9,554 bases of DNA. It comes from Lachnoclostridium phytofermentans (GTDB taxonomy: Bacteria > Bacillota > Clostridia > Lachnospirales > Lachnospiraceae). The notes under the pieces were generated by a model. It did no database searches. It had not been told where the DNA came from and saw only the letters and a program-made list of their open reading frames with translations. Of the stretch, positions 1 to 6,172 are shown in pieces (within the stretch, counting starts at the first letter, position 1; each line of letters opens with the position of its first letter). The DNA lies in NCBI GenBank assembly GCA_003526525.1, contig DPVV01000307.1, forward strand, positions 1 through 9,554. Reading direction: 5' to 3'. The translations under genes were made by a program, and so were the position numbers.

Positions 1-112
1 AAAAATCTAGATTTTTCACACAGGAACTGTGCTGTCACCCAATTTCGCGGGATTACGTCAGATTGGATAAATTACTGTATTAATATGGCATAAAAAAGTT
101 TTTAAAAATTGC

Positions 113-141
113 TTGACAAAACTTGTCTTCCTAAATATAAT
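113..141 (+). promoter_or_regulatory. Promoter of the tRNA-Val/tRNA-Met operon
   Basis: A perfect TTGACA (113-118) and a perfect TATAAT (136-141) are separated by 17 bp, the ideal sigma-A arrangement. Transcription should begin near 148, about 28 bases before the tRNA-Val gene. The first transcribed bases hold a small hairpin, CTCGT (151-155) pairing with ACGAG (162-166). A full-consensus promoter is normal for stable RNA genes. Confidence 0.88.
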
Positions 142-175
142 AGTAATGTGCTCGTGAGAAAACGAGACAATGAAT

Positions 176-248
176 GGGATCTTAGCTCAGCTGGGAGAGC
201 ATCTGCCTTACAAGCAGAGGGTCATAGGTTCGAGCCCTATAGGTCCCA
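176..248 (+). tRNA. tRNA-Val (anticodon TAC)
   Basis: The 73 bases fold into a full cloverleaf. The acceptor stem is GGGATCT (176-182) with AGGTCCC (241-247), including one G-U pair. The D arm is GCTC/GAGC, the anticodon stem is TCTGC/GCAGA with loop CTTACAA (207-213), and the T arm is ATAGG/CCTAT with a TTCGAGC loop. The anticodon TAC lies at 209-211 and reads GUA-family valine codons. The discriminator base is A248 and no CCA is encoded, so CCA must be added after transcription. It is the first gene of a two-tRNA transcript. Confidence 0.97.
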
Positions 249-271
249 TTTTTACGGAAAAAAATAAATAT

Positions 272-345
272 GGCGAAATAGCTCAGTTGGCTAGAGCATA
301 CGGTTCATACCCGTAGGGTCGTGGGTTCAAATCCCTCTTTCGCTA
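272..345 (+). tRNA. tRNA-Met, probably elongator (anticodon CAT)
   Basis: The 74 bases fold as a cloverleaf. The acceptor is GGCGAAA (272-278) with TTTCGCT (338-344), whose first pair is G-U. The D arm is GCTC/GAGC with a 9-base loop, the anticodon stem is TACGG/CCGTA, the loop is TTCATAC with CAT at 306-308, and the T arm is GTGGG/CCCTC. It lacks the three G-C pairs beside the anticodon loop and the unpaired 1-72 position of initiator tRNA, so elongator Met is favoured. A CAT tRNA could also be tRNA-Ile2 with lysidine, but the loop and stem sequence look Met-like. CCA is not encoded. It lies 23 bases after tRNA-Val on the same transcript. Confidence 0.93.
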
Positions 346-353
346 TTTATAAG

Positions 354-386
354 AGTTCAGAAGTTAATGACTTCTGAGCTTTTTTT
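354..386 (+). terminator. Intrinsic terminator of the tRNA operon
   Basis: AGTTCAGAAGT (354-364) pairs with ACTTCTGAGCT (370-380) as an 11-bp stem with one wobble pair and a 5-base loop. A run of seven T (380-386) follows directly. It begins 9 bases after tRNA-Met and closes the operon. Confidence 0.93.
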
Positions 387-555
387 GTGTATTGTATTTT
401 AACTATAGCAAAAGATCAGTCAGAGAAAGAGATAGAATCACTGTCAGCATTTTATCTTAGTTAGTTGATAGCCTTGTAATGTTTATTACATCCGAAACCA
501 ATTACTTATAAGTACAAATCATAAAAAGCATTATTATTTATAATAACTGCTTATA
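387..555. other. Non-coding AT-rich spacer with a hairpin and a short direct repeat
   Basis: No gene is visible here. An imperfect hairpin at 526-552 (AAGCATTATTA with TAATAACTGCTT, one bulged C, loop TTTA) sits just upstream of the lipoprotein promoter and has no T-run, so it is probably not a terminator. The 12-mer CCAATTACTTAT occurs at 498-509 and again at 617-628 in the downstream leader. No known riboswitch was recognised. Confidence 0.5.
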
Positions 556-584
556 TTGAAATAGGTGCTAAAATCAACTATAAT
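556..584 (+). promoter_or_regulatory. Promoter of the binding-lipoprotein gene
   Basis: TTGAAA (556-561, five of six consensus bases) and a perfect TATAAT (579-584) are 17 bp apart. The predicted start point near 591 lies downstream of the in-frame ATG at 565. That upstream ATG is therefore outside the transcript, and translation should begin at 727. Confidence 0.72.
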
Positions 585-590
585 TCAACA

Positions 591-726
591 TGTCCGATAC
601 AAGTCAAAGGAAGATGCCAATTACTTATCTACTTTTGTTATTGATTGGAGGGCAAGTATCCAAAGTTTTTACAGGGTAGGCGACATAAAAAGTGCCAGCT
701 TACTAACTAACGGGAGGAATCGTATT
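591..726 (+). other. Long 5' leader of the lipoprotein mRNA
   Basis: About 136 untranslated bases lie between the predicted start point and the ATG at 727. CCAATTA (617-623) can pair with TGATTGG (642-648, one G-U pair), nested inside GATAC (596-600) with GTATC (656-660). The purine aptamer's conserved loop sequences were not found. The leader ends in a strong ribosome binding site, GGGAGG at 712-717. A regulatory role is only a guess. Confidence 0.4.
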
Positions 727-1941
727 ATGAAGAAGAAAGCGCTCAGCTTACTAATGGCAGTAACTCTTGCAGCAACCTTATTTACGGGCTGTGGAAAAAA
801 GGATGAAGAAGCAAAAGCACCAGTAACGAATGAGAATTCTGGGGATGAAGCAACAAAAGCACCAGTAACGAATGAGAATTCTGGGGATGAAGCAAAGAAG
901 GACTTATTTGCTCCAATCGCTAAGGAAGACTTAAAGATTGGTGTAATTCACATCACAAACCCTGCGGAAGGTTCTGGTTATACATATACTCATGACGTTG
1001 GTATTCAGGGTATGCAGAAGAATATCGGCTTAAATGACAATCAGATCATCAGAAAAAACAATGTAAATGATCAAGATCCTGTAGCGATTCGTAATGCAAT
1101 TGAAGAGTGTATCGAAGAGGGTGCAAAATTAATCTTCGCTACAAGCTGGGGATACATGGATACTGTTGAGGCTTTGGCAGCAGAGCATCCAGATGTAATC
1201 TTTTCTCATGGTACAGGATATAAATCAAATGGTAGCAACTTTAATAACTATTTCGGTAGAATTTATCAAGCTAGATATTTAACAGGTATCGCTGCTGGTT
1301 TAAAGACTACAAGTAACAAGATTGGTTATGTAGCAGCTTGGGGTAAAGAAAACTCTGAAGTAACTGGTGGTCTCGATGCATTTGCTATGGGTGTTTACTC
1401 TGTAAATCCAGATGCTAAGGTTTATGTAAAAACAACTAACAGCTGGTTCTCTCCTGAAGGTGAAGCAGCAGCAGCGGAAGCTTTAATCGCTCTTGGCTGT
1501 GATGTAATTGGTCAGCATTGTGATACACCAAACCCTATGACAGCAGCAGAAGCAGCTGGCGTATTTGGTGTTGGTTATAACTCTGATATGTCTAAGGATG
1601 CTCCTAAGGCAGTTCTTACTTCTGCTCTTTGGGATTGGTCAGCATATTACACTACGGCAGTTAAATCTGTAATTGATGGAACTTGGGATGGAAGCAACTA
1701 CTTTGGTGGTATGGCAGAAGGTTTAATCAATATCTCTCCATTATCTGATCTTTGTGCACCAGGTACCGAAGAGAAAGTTGCGGAAGCTGAAGCAAAAATC
1801 AAATCTGGTGAATGGGATGTATTCGCTGGTGCTATCGAAACTAATGATGGTCAAACCATTGGTGAAGAAGGAAAATCTTTAGATGATGCTACAATTACTG
1901 GTGGTATCAACTGGTATTTCAAGAATGTAGTGGAAAACTAA
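727..1941 (+). CDS. BMP-family ABC transporter binding lipoprotein (purine nucleoside/base type)
   Basis: The product is a 404-residue extracytoplasmic lipoprotein that should capture a purine nucleoside or base for the ABC importer encoded next to it. Residues 1-21 are a lysine-rich, hydrophobic type II signal peptide ending in FTGC, with Cys22 as the lipidated residue. Residues 23-60 are an acidic, probably disordered tether containing a 14-residue tandem duplication. The BMP domain follows from about residue 68. The segments around YTYTHD (85-90), LIFATSWGY (135-143), GYVAAWG (200-206), TNSWFSPEG (237-245) and the GYNSDM/LTSALWDW region (283-304) resemble, from memory, the BMP branch that includes a Brucella purine-binding protein rather than the PnrA/YufN branch. 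The start at 727 is chosen because GGGAGG lies 9 bases upstream and the lipoprotein signal begins there. An in-frame ATG at 565 precedes the -10 box and would bury the signal peptide. The family is clear; the exact ligand is inferred. Confidence 0.93.
   Translation: MKKKALSLLMAVTLAATLFTGCGKKDEEAKAPVTNENSGDEATKAPVTNENSGDEAKKDLFAPIAKEDLKIGVIHITNPAEGSGYTYTHDVGIQGMQKNIGLNDNQIIRKNNVNDQDPVAIRNAIEECIEEGAKLIFATSWGYMDTVEALAAEHPDVIFSHGTGYKSNGSNFNNYFGRIYQARYLTGIAAGLKTTSNKIGYVAAWGKENSEVTGGLDAFAMGVYSVNPDAKVYVKTTNSWFSPEGEAAAAEALIALGCDVIGQHCDTPNPMTAAEAAGVFGVGYNSDMSKDAPKAVLTSALWDWSAYYTTAVKSVIDGTWDGSNYFGGMAEGLINISPLSDLCAPGTEEKVAEAEAKIKSGEWDVFAGAIETNDGQTIGEEGKSLDDATITGGINWYFKNVVEN
814..897 (+). repeat. 42-bp in-frame tandem duplication in the lipoprotein tether
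   Basis: Two adjacent 42-bp units (814-855 and 856-897) are identical over their first 39 bases and differ only in the last codon (ACA versus AAG). They encode KAPVTNENSGDEA twice, directly after the lipidated cysteine region. Perfect identity at the DNA level points to a recent duplication or slippage event. The segment lengthens the tether between membrane and binding domain and is not part of the ligand-binding fold. Confidence 0.95.
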
Positions 1942-1978
1942 TTGGTCGAATAATTAAAATTGAGGGATTATAATTGTT

Positions 1979-2030
1979 TGGGTGTTGCAAATAGAAAATA
2001 ACATTGTTTGCAGCACCCATATTTTGTTTG
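1979..2030 (+). terminator. Hairpin between lipoprotein and ATPase genes, probable partial terminator
   Basis: A 13-bp stem (1979-1991 with 2007-2019, one T-G pair) encloses a 15-base loop and begins 37 bases after the lipoprotein stop codon. It is followed by TATTTTGTTTG, which is T-rich but interrupted. This suggests leaky termination or a 3'-end stabiliser. Such elements after binding-protein genes often give more binding protein than permease; that role here is inferred. Confidence 0.65.
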
Positions 2031-2163
2031 TAAGTTGATTCTTTTGACATTTGCTAGTTTTTAATAAAGAAATGTGTTTATGAAATGTGGTATACAATGG
2101 AAGTTAGTGTGATTGCAGAATCCTAATACTAGATTTTTACTTAAATTCTAGATAAAGGATAAA

Positions 2164-2192
2164 TTGACTTTGCTTGGTATAAATAGTATGAT
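2164..2192 (+). promoter_or_regulatory. Internal promoter before the ATPase gene
   Basis: TTGACT (2164-2169) and TATGAT (2187-2192) each match five of six consensus bases and are 17 bp apart. The start point would be near 2199, giving a leader of about 50 bases to the ATG at 2249. The -10 box overlaps the in-frame ATG at 2191-2193, making that upstream start unlikely. The remaining intergenic stretch (2031-2163) is AT-rich and shows nothing else clear. Confidence 0.6.
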
Positions 2193-2248
2193 TGGGAGTG
2201 TCGTATTTTCAAGAGAATTGTAGAAGAAAAGGATTTGGAGGATATCTT

Positions 2249-3784
2249 ATGGAGAAGGGGAAAGAACCTGTTTATGCAATTGAATGCAAAGGGATTACCA
2301 AAACCTTCGGTAGCGTTGTGGCAAATGATCACATCGACTTAAACGTAAAACAAGGTGAAATCTTAGCACTCTTAGGAGAGAATGGTTCCGGTAAAACAAC
2401 GTTAATGAATATGCTTTCTGGTATATATCATCAAGACGAAGGTTCTATCTTTGTAAATGGAGAAGAAGCGATAATTAATTCTCCAACGGACGCAGTTAGT
2501 TTGGGTATCGGTATGATACACCAGCATTTTAAGTTAGTAGAAGTATTTACTGCTGCCGAGAATATTGTGTTAGGGACGAAAGAAAAATTAGAATCTTCGA
2601 AAGTAATGAAGGAAAAAATTAATGCAATATGTAATAAGTTTGGATTAGAAGTTGATTCCGATAAGAAAGTCTATGATATGTCAGTTAGCGAAAAGCAGAC
2701 AGTAGAAATCTTAAAGGTTTTATATAGAGGCGCTCGAATCCTTATCTTGGACGAGCCAACGGCGGTACTTACTCCACAGGAAACGGAGAAACTTTTTAAA
2801 ATCCTTCGTAAGATGAAGGAACAAGGAAATTCTGTTATTATTATTACGCATAAACTAAACGAAGTTCTTGATATAAGTGACCGTGTTACCATCTTAAGAA
2901 AAGGACAAAGTATCGAAACTGTTGTAACAGCAGAATGTGATGTAAATTCACTTACGGAACTTATGGTTGGTAGAGCAGTTAATCTTGAAATCGAACGACC
3001 GGAAGTGGTGAAGAAGGAAGCAATATTAAAATGTGTAGACTTAACGATTGATTCCACTGACGGTACAAGAGGTATCGAAGATGTAAGTTTTGAAATTCGT
3101 ACTGGTGAAATTCTAGGAATTGCTGGTGTTGCCGGCAGTGGTCAGAAGGAGCTTTGCGAAGGTATTGCTGGTTTATTGAAAGTAAAAAAAGGCGCTATTT
3201 TATATAACAAAGAAAATATTGTAGGGAAAACTCCACTGGAAATCATTAGCCTTGGAATTAGTATGAGCTTCGTACCAGAAGATCGTCTTGGTATGGGATT
3301 AGTAGCCTCCATGGGCATGACAGATAACATGCTACTTAAGAGTTATAAAAAGGGAAAGGGTCCTTTTGTAAGAAGAAAACCTGCGAAAAAGCTAGCAAGT
3401 GAACTTGTGAAGAAGTTATCCATTGTAACACCTGGAATTGAAACGCCGGTTCGTCTGATGTCTGGTGGTAATGTTCAGAAAGTACTGTTAGGACGTGAAA
3501 TAGAATCTTGTCCGAATGTTTTAATCACGGCATATCCAGTACGTGGACTAGATATTAATTCCTCCTATATGATTTATAATCTATTAAATGAACAGAAGAA
3601 AAAGAATGTAGCAGTCATTTTTGCCGGTGAGGACCTAGATGTTTTATTAGAGCTTTGTGACAATATTATGGTTCTTTGCCATGGTAAGATTACAGGAATC
3701 GTAAATGCGAAAAAGGCAACCAAGGAAGAGCTAGGTATCTTAATGACTGGTGGAAGTACGAAGGAGGTAGCTAAGGATGAGTAA
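2249..3784 (+). CDS. ABC importer ATPase, two fused nucleotide-binding domains (YufO/NupA type)
   Basis: The 511-residue cytoplasmic ATPase energises the purine importer. It carries two tandem nucleotide-binding domains like RbsA and YufO and has their usual length. In domain 1, Walker A is GENGSGKT (43-50), the Q-loop glutamine is Q92, Walker B is ILILDEP (164-170) with Glu169, and the switch histidine is H201. Its signature reads MSVSEKQ (144-150), where relatives usually have LSVG. In domain 2, the Walker A region is GVAGSGQK (293-300) without the usual GK[ST], the signature LMSGGN (403-408) is intact, and Walker B ends AYPVRGLD (428-435) without a catalytic Glu. One ATP site should therefore be active and the other degenerate. 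The start at 2249 follows GGAGG (2237-2241) by 7 bases and removes 19 residues that precede the conserved fold. The gene overlaps the first permease by 8 bases. Confidence 0.95.
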   Translation: MEKGKEPVYAIECKGITKTFGSVVANDHIDLNVKQGEILALLGENGSGKTTLMNMLSGIYHQDEGSIFVNGEEAIINSPTDAVSLGIGMIHQHFKLVEVFTAAENIVLGTKEKLESSKVMKEKINAICNKFGLEVDSDKKVYDMSVSEKQTVEILKVLYRGARILILDEPTAVLTPQETEKLFKILRKMKEQGNSVIIITHKLNEVLDISDRVTILRKGQSIETVVTAECDVNSLTELMVGRAVNLEIERPEVVKKEAILKCVDLTIDSTDGTRGIEDVSFEIRTGEILGIAGVAGSGQKELCEGIAGLLKVKKGAILYNKENIVGKTPLEIISLGISMSFVPEDRLGMGLVASMGMTDNMLLKSYKKGKGPFVRRKPAKKLASELVKKLSIVTPGIETPVRLMSGGNVQKVLLGREIESCPNVLITAYPVRGLDINSSYMIYNLLNEQKKKNVAVIFAGEDLDVLLELCDNIMVLCHGKITGIVNAKKATKEELGILMTGGSTKEVAKDE

Positions 3785-4877
3785 AAGTATTGGAAAATCT
3801 ATAAAAAGCGAACCATTCATTCGAACTATAAAACGAGCAGAGTTATCAAAAAATCGTGCGCTTGCCCTAAGACTTGCAGCTCTTTTCCTAGCATTAATTG
3901 CAGGAGCGATCTTTATATTATGTATTGGAAATAATCCATTGGCAGTATATGCAACTATGGTAAAAGGTGCATTTCGTTCGAAGTTAGCATTTCAAGGTAC
4001 GGTAAAGATAATGATTCCTTTAGTAATTACCTCTCTTGGTATTACCTTGGCATTTCGTATGAAGTTCTGGAATATTGGTGCAGAAGGCCAGATTATTATG
4101 GGTGCCGTATTCGCATCTTATTTTGCTATTTTTCATGGAAACATGCCACATTGGTTATTAATCACAGTGATGATTATTGCTGGCATGATAGGTGGCGGGT
4201 TAACGGGGCTATTACCAGCATATTTCAAAGCAAAATATAATACAAATGAGACATTGTTTACGCTAATGTTAAATTATATCGCATTAAATTTTGTTGTATT
4301 TTTAAGAGAAGGACCATGGGCAGATCCTACTTCTCTTGGTTACAAAAAATTTGCTATCTTCCCTGCGAGTGCTCGATTAGATAAAGTGTTCGGTATTCAC
4401 GCGGGTTGGATTATTGCTATTATTGTACTTATTGTTGTATTCATCTATACGAAATTTACAAAACAATGTTATGAAGTTGATGTTGTCGGAGAAAGTCAAG
4501 CGACTGCAAGTTATGCGGGTATGAATGTAAAACGCATTATTCTTCGAACAATGTTTTTAAGTGGTGCAATCTGCGGTTTGGTTGGTATGATTGAGGTTAG
4601 TGGTAATGCTGGTACTATGACAGAAGGTGTCACAAGAGGTGTTGGTTTTACTGCTATTATTGTTGCTTGGTTAGCTAACTTAAAACCATTGTCTATTTTT
4701 GTAATCGCTTCTTTATTCAGTATCATGGAAAAGGGAAGTAGTGTTGTAGAATCTACGTTTGGCGTTTCAGAGGCGTGTGCAGATGTTCTACAAGGAATTA
4801 TTCTTTTCTTTGTGATTGGTTGTGAGTTCTTTGTTCGCTATAAATTTGCTGTAAGAAAAAAAGGAGGTAAGGCATAA
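3777..4877 (+). CDS. BMP-type ABC importer, first permease (YufP/NupB type)
   Basis: This is a 366-residue integral membrane protein, one half of the transmembrane channel of the purine importer. It belongs to the BPD_transp_2 permease family found with RbsC- and YufP-like systems. About 28 cytoplasmic residues precede roughly eight to ten hydrophobic segments (near 30-50, 76-94, 104-120, 126-146, 158-176, 209-226, 254-272, 287-302 and 336-354). Family landmarks are WNIGAEGQ (98-105), NETLFTLMLNYIA (157-169) and the cytoplasmic coupling segment VGESQATASYAG (237-248). Its ATG lies inside the ATPase gene, an 8-base overlap, with AGGAGG (3762-3767) nine bases upstream, implying coupled translation. 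The name rests on gene order and motifs; the substrate is inferred from the system. Confidence 0.94.
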   Translation: MSKSIGKSIKSEPFIRTIKRAELSKNRALALRLAALFLALIAGAIFILCIGNNPLAVYATMVKGAFRSKLAFQGTVKIMIPLVITSLGITLAFRMKFWNIGAEGQIIMGAVFASYFAIFHGNMPHWLLITVMIIAGMIGGGLTGLLPAYFKAKYNTNETLFTLMLNYIALNFVVFLREGPWADPTSLGYKKFAIFPASARLDKVFGIHAGWIIAIIVLIVVFIYTKFTKQCYEVDVVGESQATASYAGMNVKRIILRTMFLSGAICGLVGMIEVSGNAGTMTEGVTRGVGFTAIIVAWLANLKPLSIFVIASLFSIMEKGSSVVESTFGVSEACADVLQGIILFFVIGCEFFVRYKFAVRKKGGKA

Positions 4878-5836
4878 TGGATTTTGATATGATCATCATT
4901 TTTATAGCAGCCTCCATAACCTCAGGTACTCCAATTCTTTTTGGTACTTTGGGTGAAATCGTTACTGAGAAGGTTGGCCATTTAAATCTAGGTGTAGAAG
5001 GTATGATGGCAATCGGTGCTTTTGCAGGTTTTATGGCGGGATATTCTACGGATAGTTTTGTGATTGCGATTATTGCAGCATTTTTGGCAGGTGCATTGGC
5101 TGCACTAATCTATGGTATCTTAACGATTACATTTATGGCAAACCAAAATGTTACAGGTTTAACCTTAACCATCTTTGGTGTAGGACTTGCGAATTTTTGC
5201 GGTCACTTCGCTAGACAAAGCTTAGGTGTAGAATCCTTAAAACTTCCAGAAAAAATAACTGCTCAGATGAGAGCAATTCATATTCCTGGTCTTAGTGATA
5301 TTCCTGTGATTGGACCTTTGCTATTTTCTTATAATCCATTTGTTTACCTTGGAATTATAACAGCGATCCTTCTTGCATTTTATTTTAATCGTACAAAACG
5401 CGGACTTAATGTTAGAGCAATTGGTGAGAATCCTGCAGCTGCAGATGCTGCTGGAATAAAGGTAACAAAATGGAAGTATATTAATGTATGTCTTGGCGGT
5501 GGTATCTGTGGAATCGGTGGTGCATTTACCATTATGATTATTAATAAAGGTGTTTGGATAAGTGACTGTGTTAACGGTCTTGGATGGATTTCTGTAGCGC
5601 TTGTTATTTTTGCTTCCTGGAGTCCAACCAAAGCAATCTTTGGTTCCTTTATCTTTGGTGCCCTTCGCCAATTAAAGTACTATGTTCCTAGTTCTATCGG
5701 AATTCCAGGAGCGATCTACGATATGATACCATACATTATTACAACTATTGTTCTAATTATGGCATCAGTAAAGAATTCAAAGAAGAATGCTCAGCCAGCT
5801 TCTTGTGGAGTGAATTATTTCCGTGAGGAACGTTAG
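4877..5836 (+). CDS. BMP-type ABC importer, second permease (YufQ/NupC type)
   Basis: This is the 319-residue partner permease that should form a heterodimeric channel with the preceding gene product. Hydrophobic segments lie near 5-24, 40-56, 61-84, 94-110, 148-170, 203-222, 236-250, 252-266 and 283-298. Landmarks are LNLGVEGMM (36-44), the permease counterpart of the IGAEG motif, the coupling segment AIGENPAAADAAG (181-193) and NGLGWISVALVIFASW (233-248). The start codon shares one base with the previous stop (TAATG), and AAGGAGG (4861-4867) sits nine bases upstream, so the two subunits are probably made in equal amounts. The last 20 residues are polar and cytoplasmic. It is the final gene of the importer operon. 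Confidence 0.94.
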   Translation: MDFDMIIIFIAASITSGTPILFGTLGEIVTEKVGHLNLGVEGMMAIGAFAGFMAGYSTDSFVIAIIAAFLAGALAALIYGILTITFMANQNVTGLTLTIFGVGLANFCGHFARQSLGVESLKLPEKITAQMRAIHIPGLSDIPVIGPLLFSYNPFVYLGIITAILLAFYFNRTKRGLNVRAIGENPAAADAAGIKVTKWKYINVCLGGGICGIGGAFTIMIINKGVWISDCVNGLGWISVALVIFASWSPTKAIFGSFIFGALRQLKYYVPSSIGIPGAIYDMIPYIITTIVLIMASVKNSKKNAQPASCGVNYFREER

Positions 5837-5902
5837 AGCTGTTGATAATTTATAAAATAGAAACTTGTTATGTTAAAACATAATAAGAGCTAGAGCTTTA
5901 AG

Positions 5903-5947
5903 AAAGTGTTGGTAAGAAGAGATAAGTTTTCTTACTGGCACTTTTTT
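5903..5947 (+). terminator. Intrinsic terminator of the importer operon
   Basis: A long stem pairs 5903-5920 with 5927-5944 around a 6-base loop, with several G-U pairs, and runs into six T (5942-5947). It lies 66 bases after the last permease stop codon and before the promoter of the next gene, so the HAD gene is a separate transcription unit. Confidence 0.85.
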
Positions 5948-5984
5948 GAATTGCAAATGTACTTGTTATGATTTTAGAATAAAA

Positions 5985-6013
5985 TTGACAGAAAAGAGAA
6001 AATAAGATAAGAT
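5985..6013 (+). promoter_or_regulatory. Promoter of the HAD phosphatase gene
   Basis: A perfect TTGACA (5985-5990) is followed after 17 bp by TAAGAT (6008-6013), four of six consensus bases. The start point would be near 6020, leaving about 150 bases of leader before the ATG at 6173. Confidence 0.62.
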
Positions 6014-6026
6014 GTAAGCGTTTTAT
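6013..6026 (+). promoter_or_regulatory. cre-like (CcpA/LacI-family) operator at the HAD start point
   Basis: TGTAAGCGTTTTAT matches the catabolite-responsive element consensus TGWAARCGYTWNCW at 13 of 14 positions, with an A where C is expected at position 13. It overlaps the last base of the -10 box and the predicted start point, where binding would repress. A CcpA-type or other LacI-family regulator is the likely ligand. The site is inferred from one match only. Confidence 0.5.
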
Positions 6027-6172
6027 GTAGCTTGAGTCTCTCTTATACCTTTCGTATGTTTACGTTATAGTACGTTTGTTGAGAGGACTTATTTATAAGG
6101 ATAAAAGAATTCATAGGGAGAAATTTATTAATCTATGAATTAGAACAGAATAGAAAGGTTACGAAGGTTAAT
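6027..6172 (+). other. Structured leader of the HAD gene
   Basis: The leader contains two possible hairpins. The outer arms AGTCTCTC (6035-6042) and GAGAGGACT (6081-6089) pair with one bulge around CGTA/TACG elements. Farther down, AATTCATAG (6108-6116) and CTATGAATT (6133-6141) form a perfect 9-bp inverted repeat with a 16-base loop, ending 21 bases before the ribosome binding site GAAGG (6163-6167). No T-run follows and no known riboswitch was recognised. Confidence 0.4.

Noticed and set aside
1..112. Possible tail of an upstream gene, and the palindrome AAAAATCTAGATTTTT at 1-16
   Set aside because: All three forward frames are open for a short distance (ending at 93, 70 and 83) but none gives a recognisable product, and the palindrome cannot be judged at the window edge. 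A small CACAG/CTGTG hairpin at 19-31 also has no clear role.
565..726. N-terminal 54-residue extension of the lipoprotein gene
   Set aside because: The ATG lies upstream of the TATAAT at 579-584, has no ribosome binding site, and would bury a clear lipoprotein signal peptide starting at 727.
591..726. Purine riboswitch before the purine importer
   Set aside because: The conserved aptamer loops and junction sequence were looked for and not found; a covariance-model search would settle it.
2044..2098. TTGACA at 2044-2049 as a promoter for the ATPase gene
   Set aside because: No -10 box at a suitable distance; TATACAAT at 2091-2098 is too far away and has no -35 of its own.
2192..2248. 19-residue extension of the ATPase gene
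   Set aside because: It overlaps a promoter -10 box, and the GGAGG at 2237-2241 serves the ATG at 2249, which gives the usual family length.
2671..3057. 128-codon minus-strand open frame inside the ATPase gene
   Set aside because: It is a shadow of a conserved ABC domain, with no ribosome binding site or recognisable product.
5321..5671. Minus-strand open frames inside the second permease gene
   Set aside because: Low-complexity shadow translations of a membrane protein gene.
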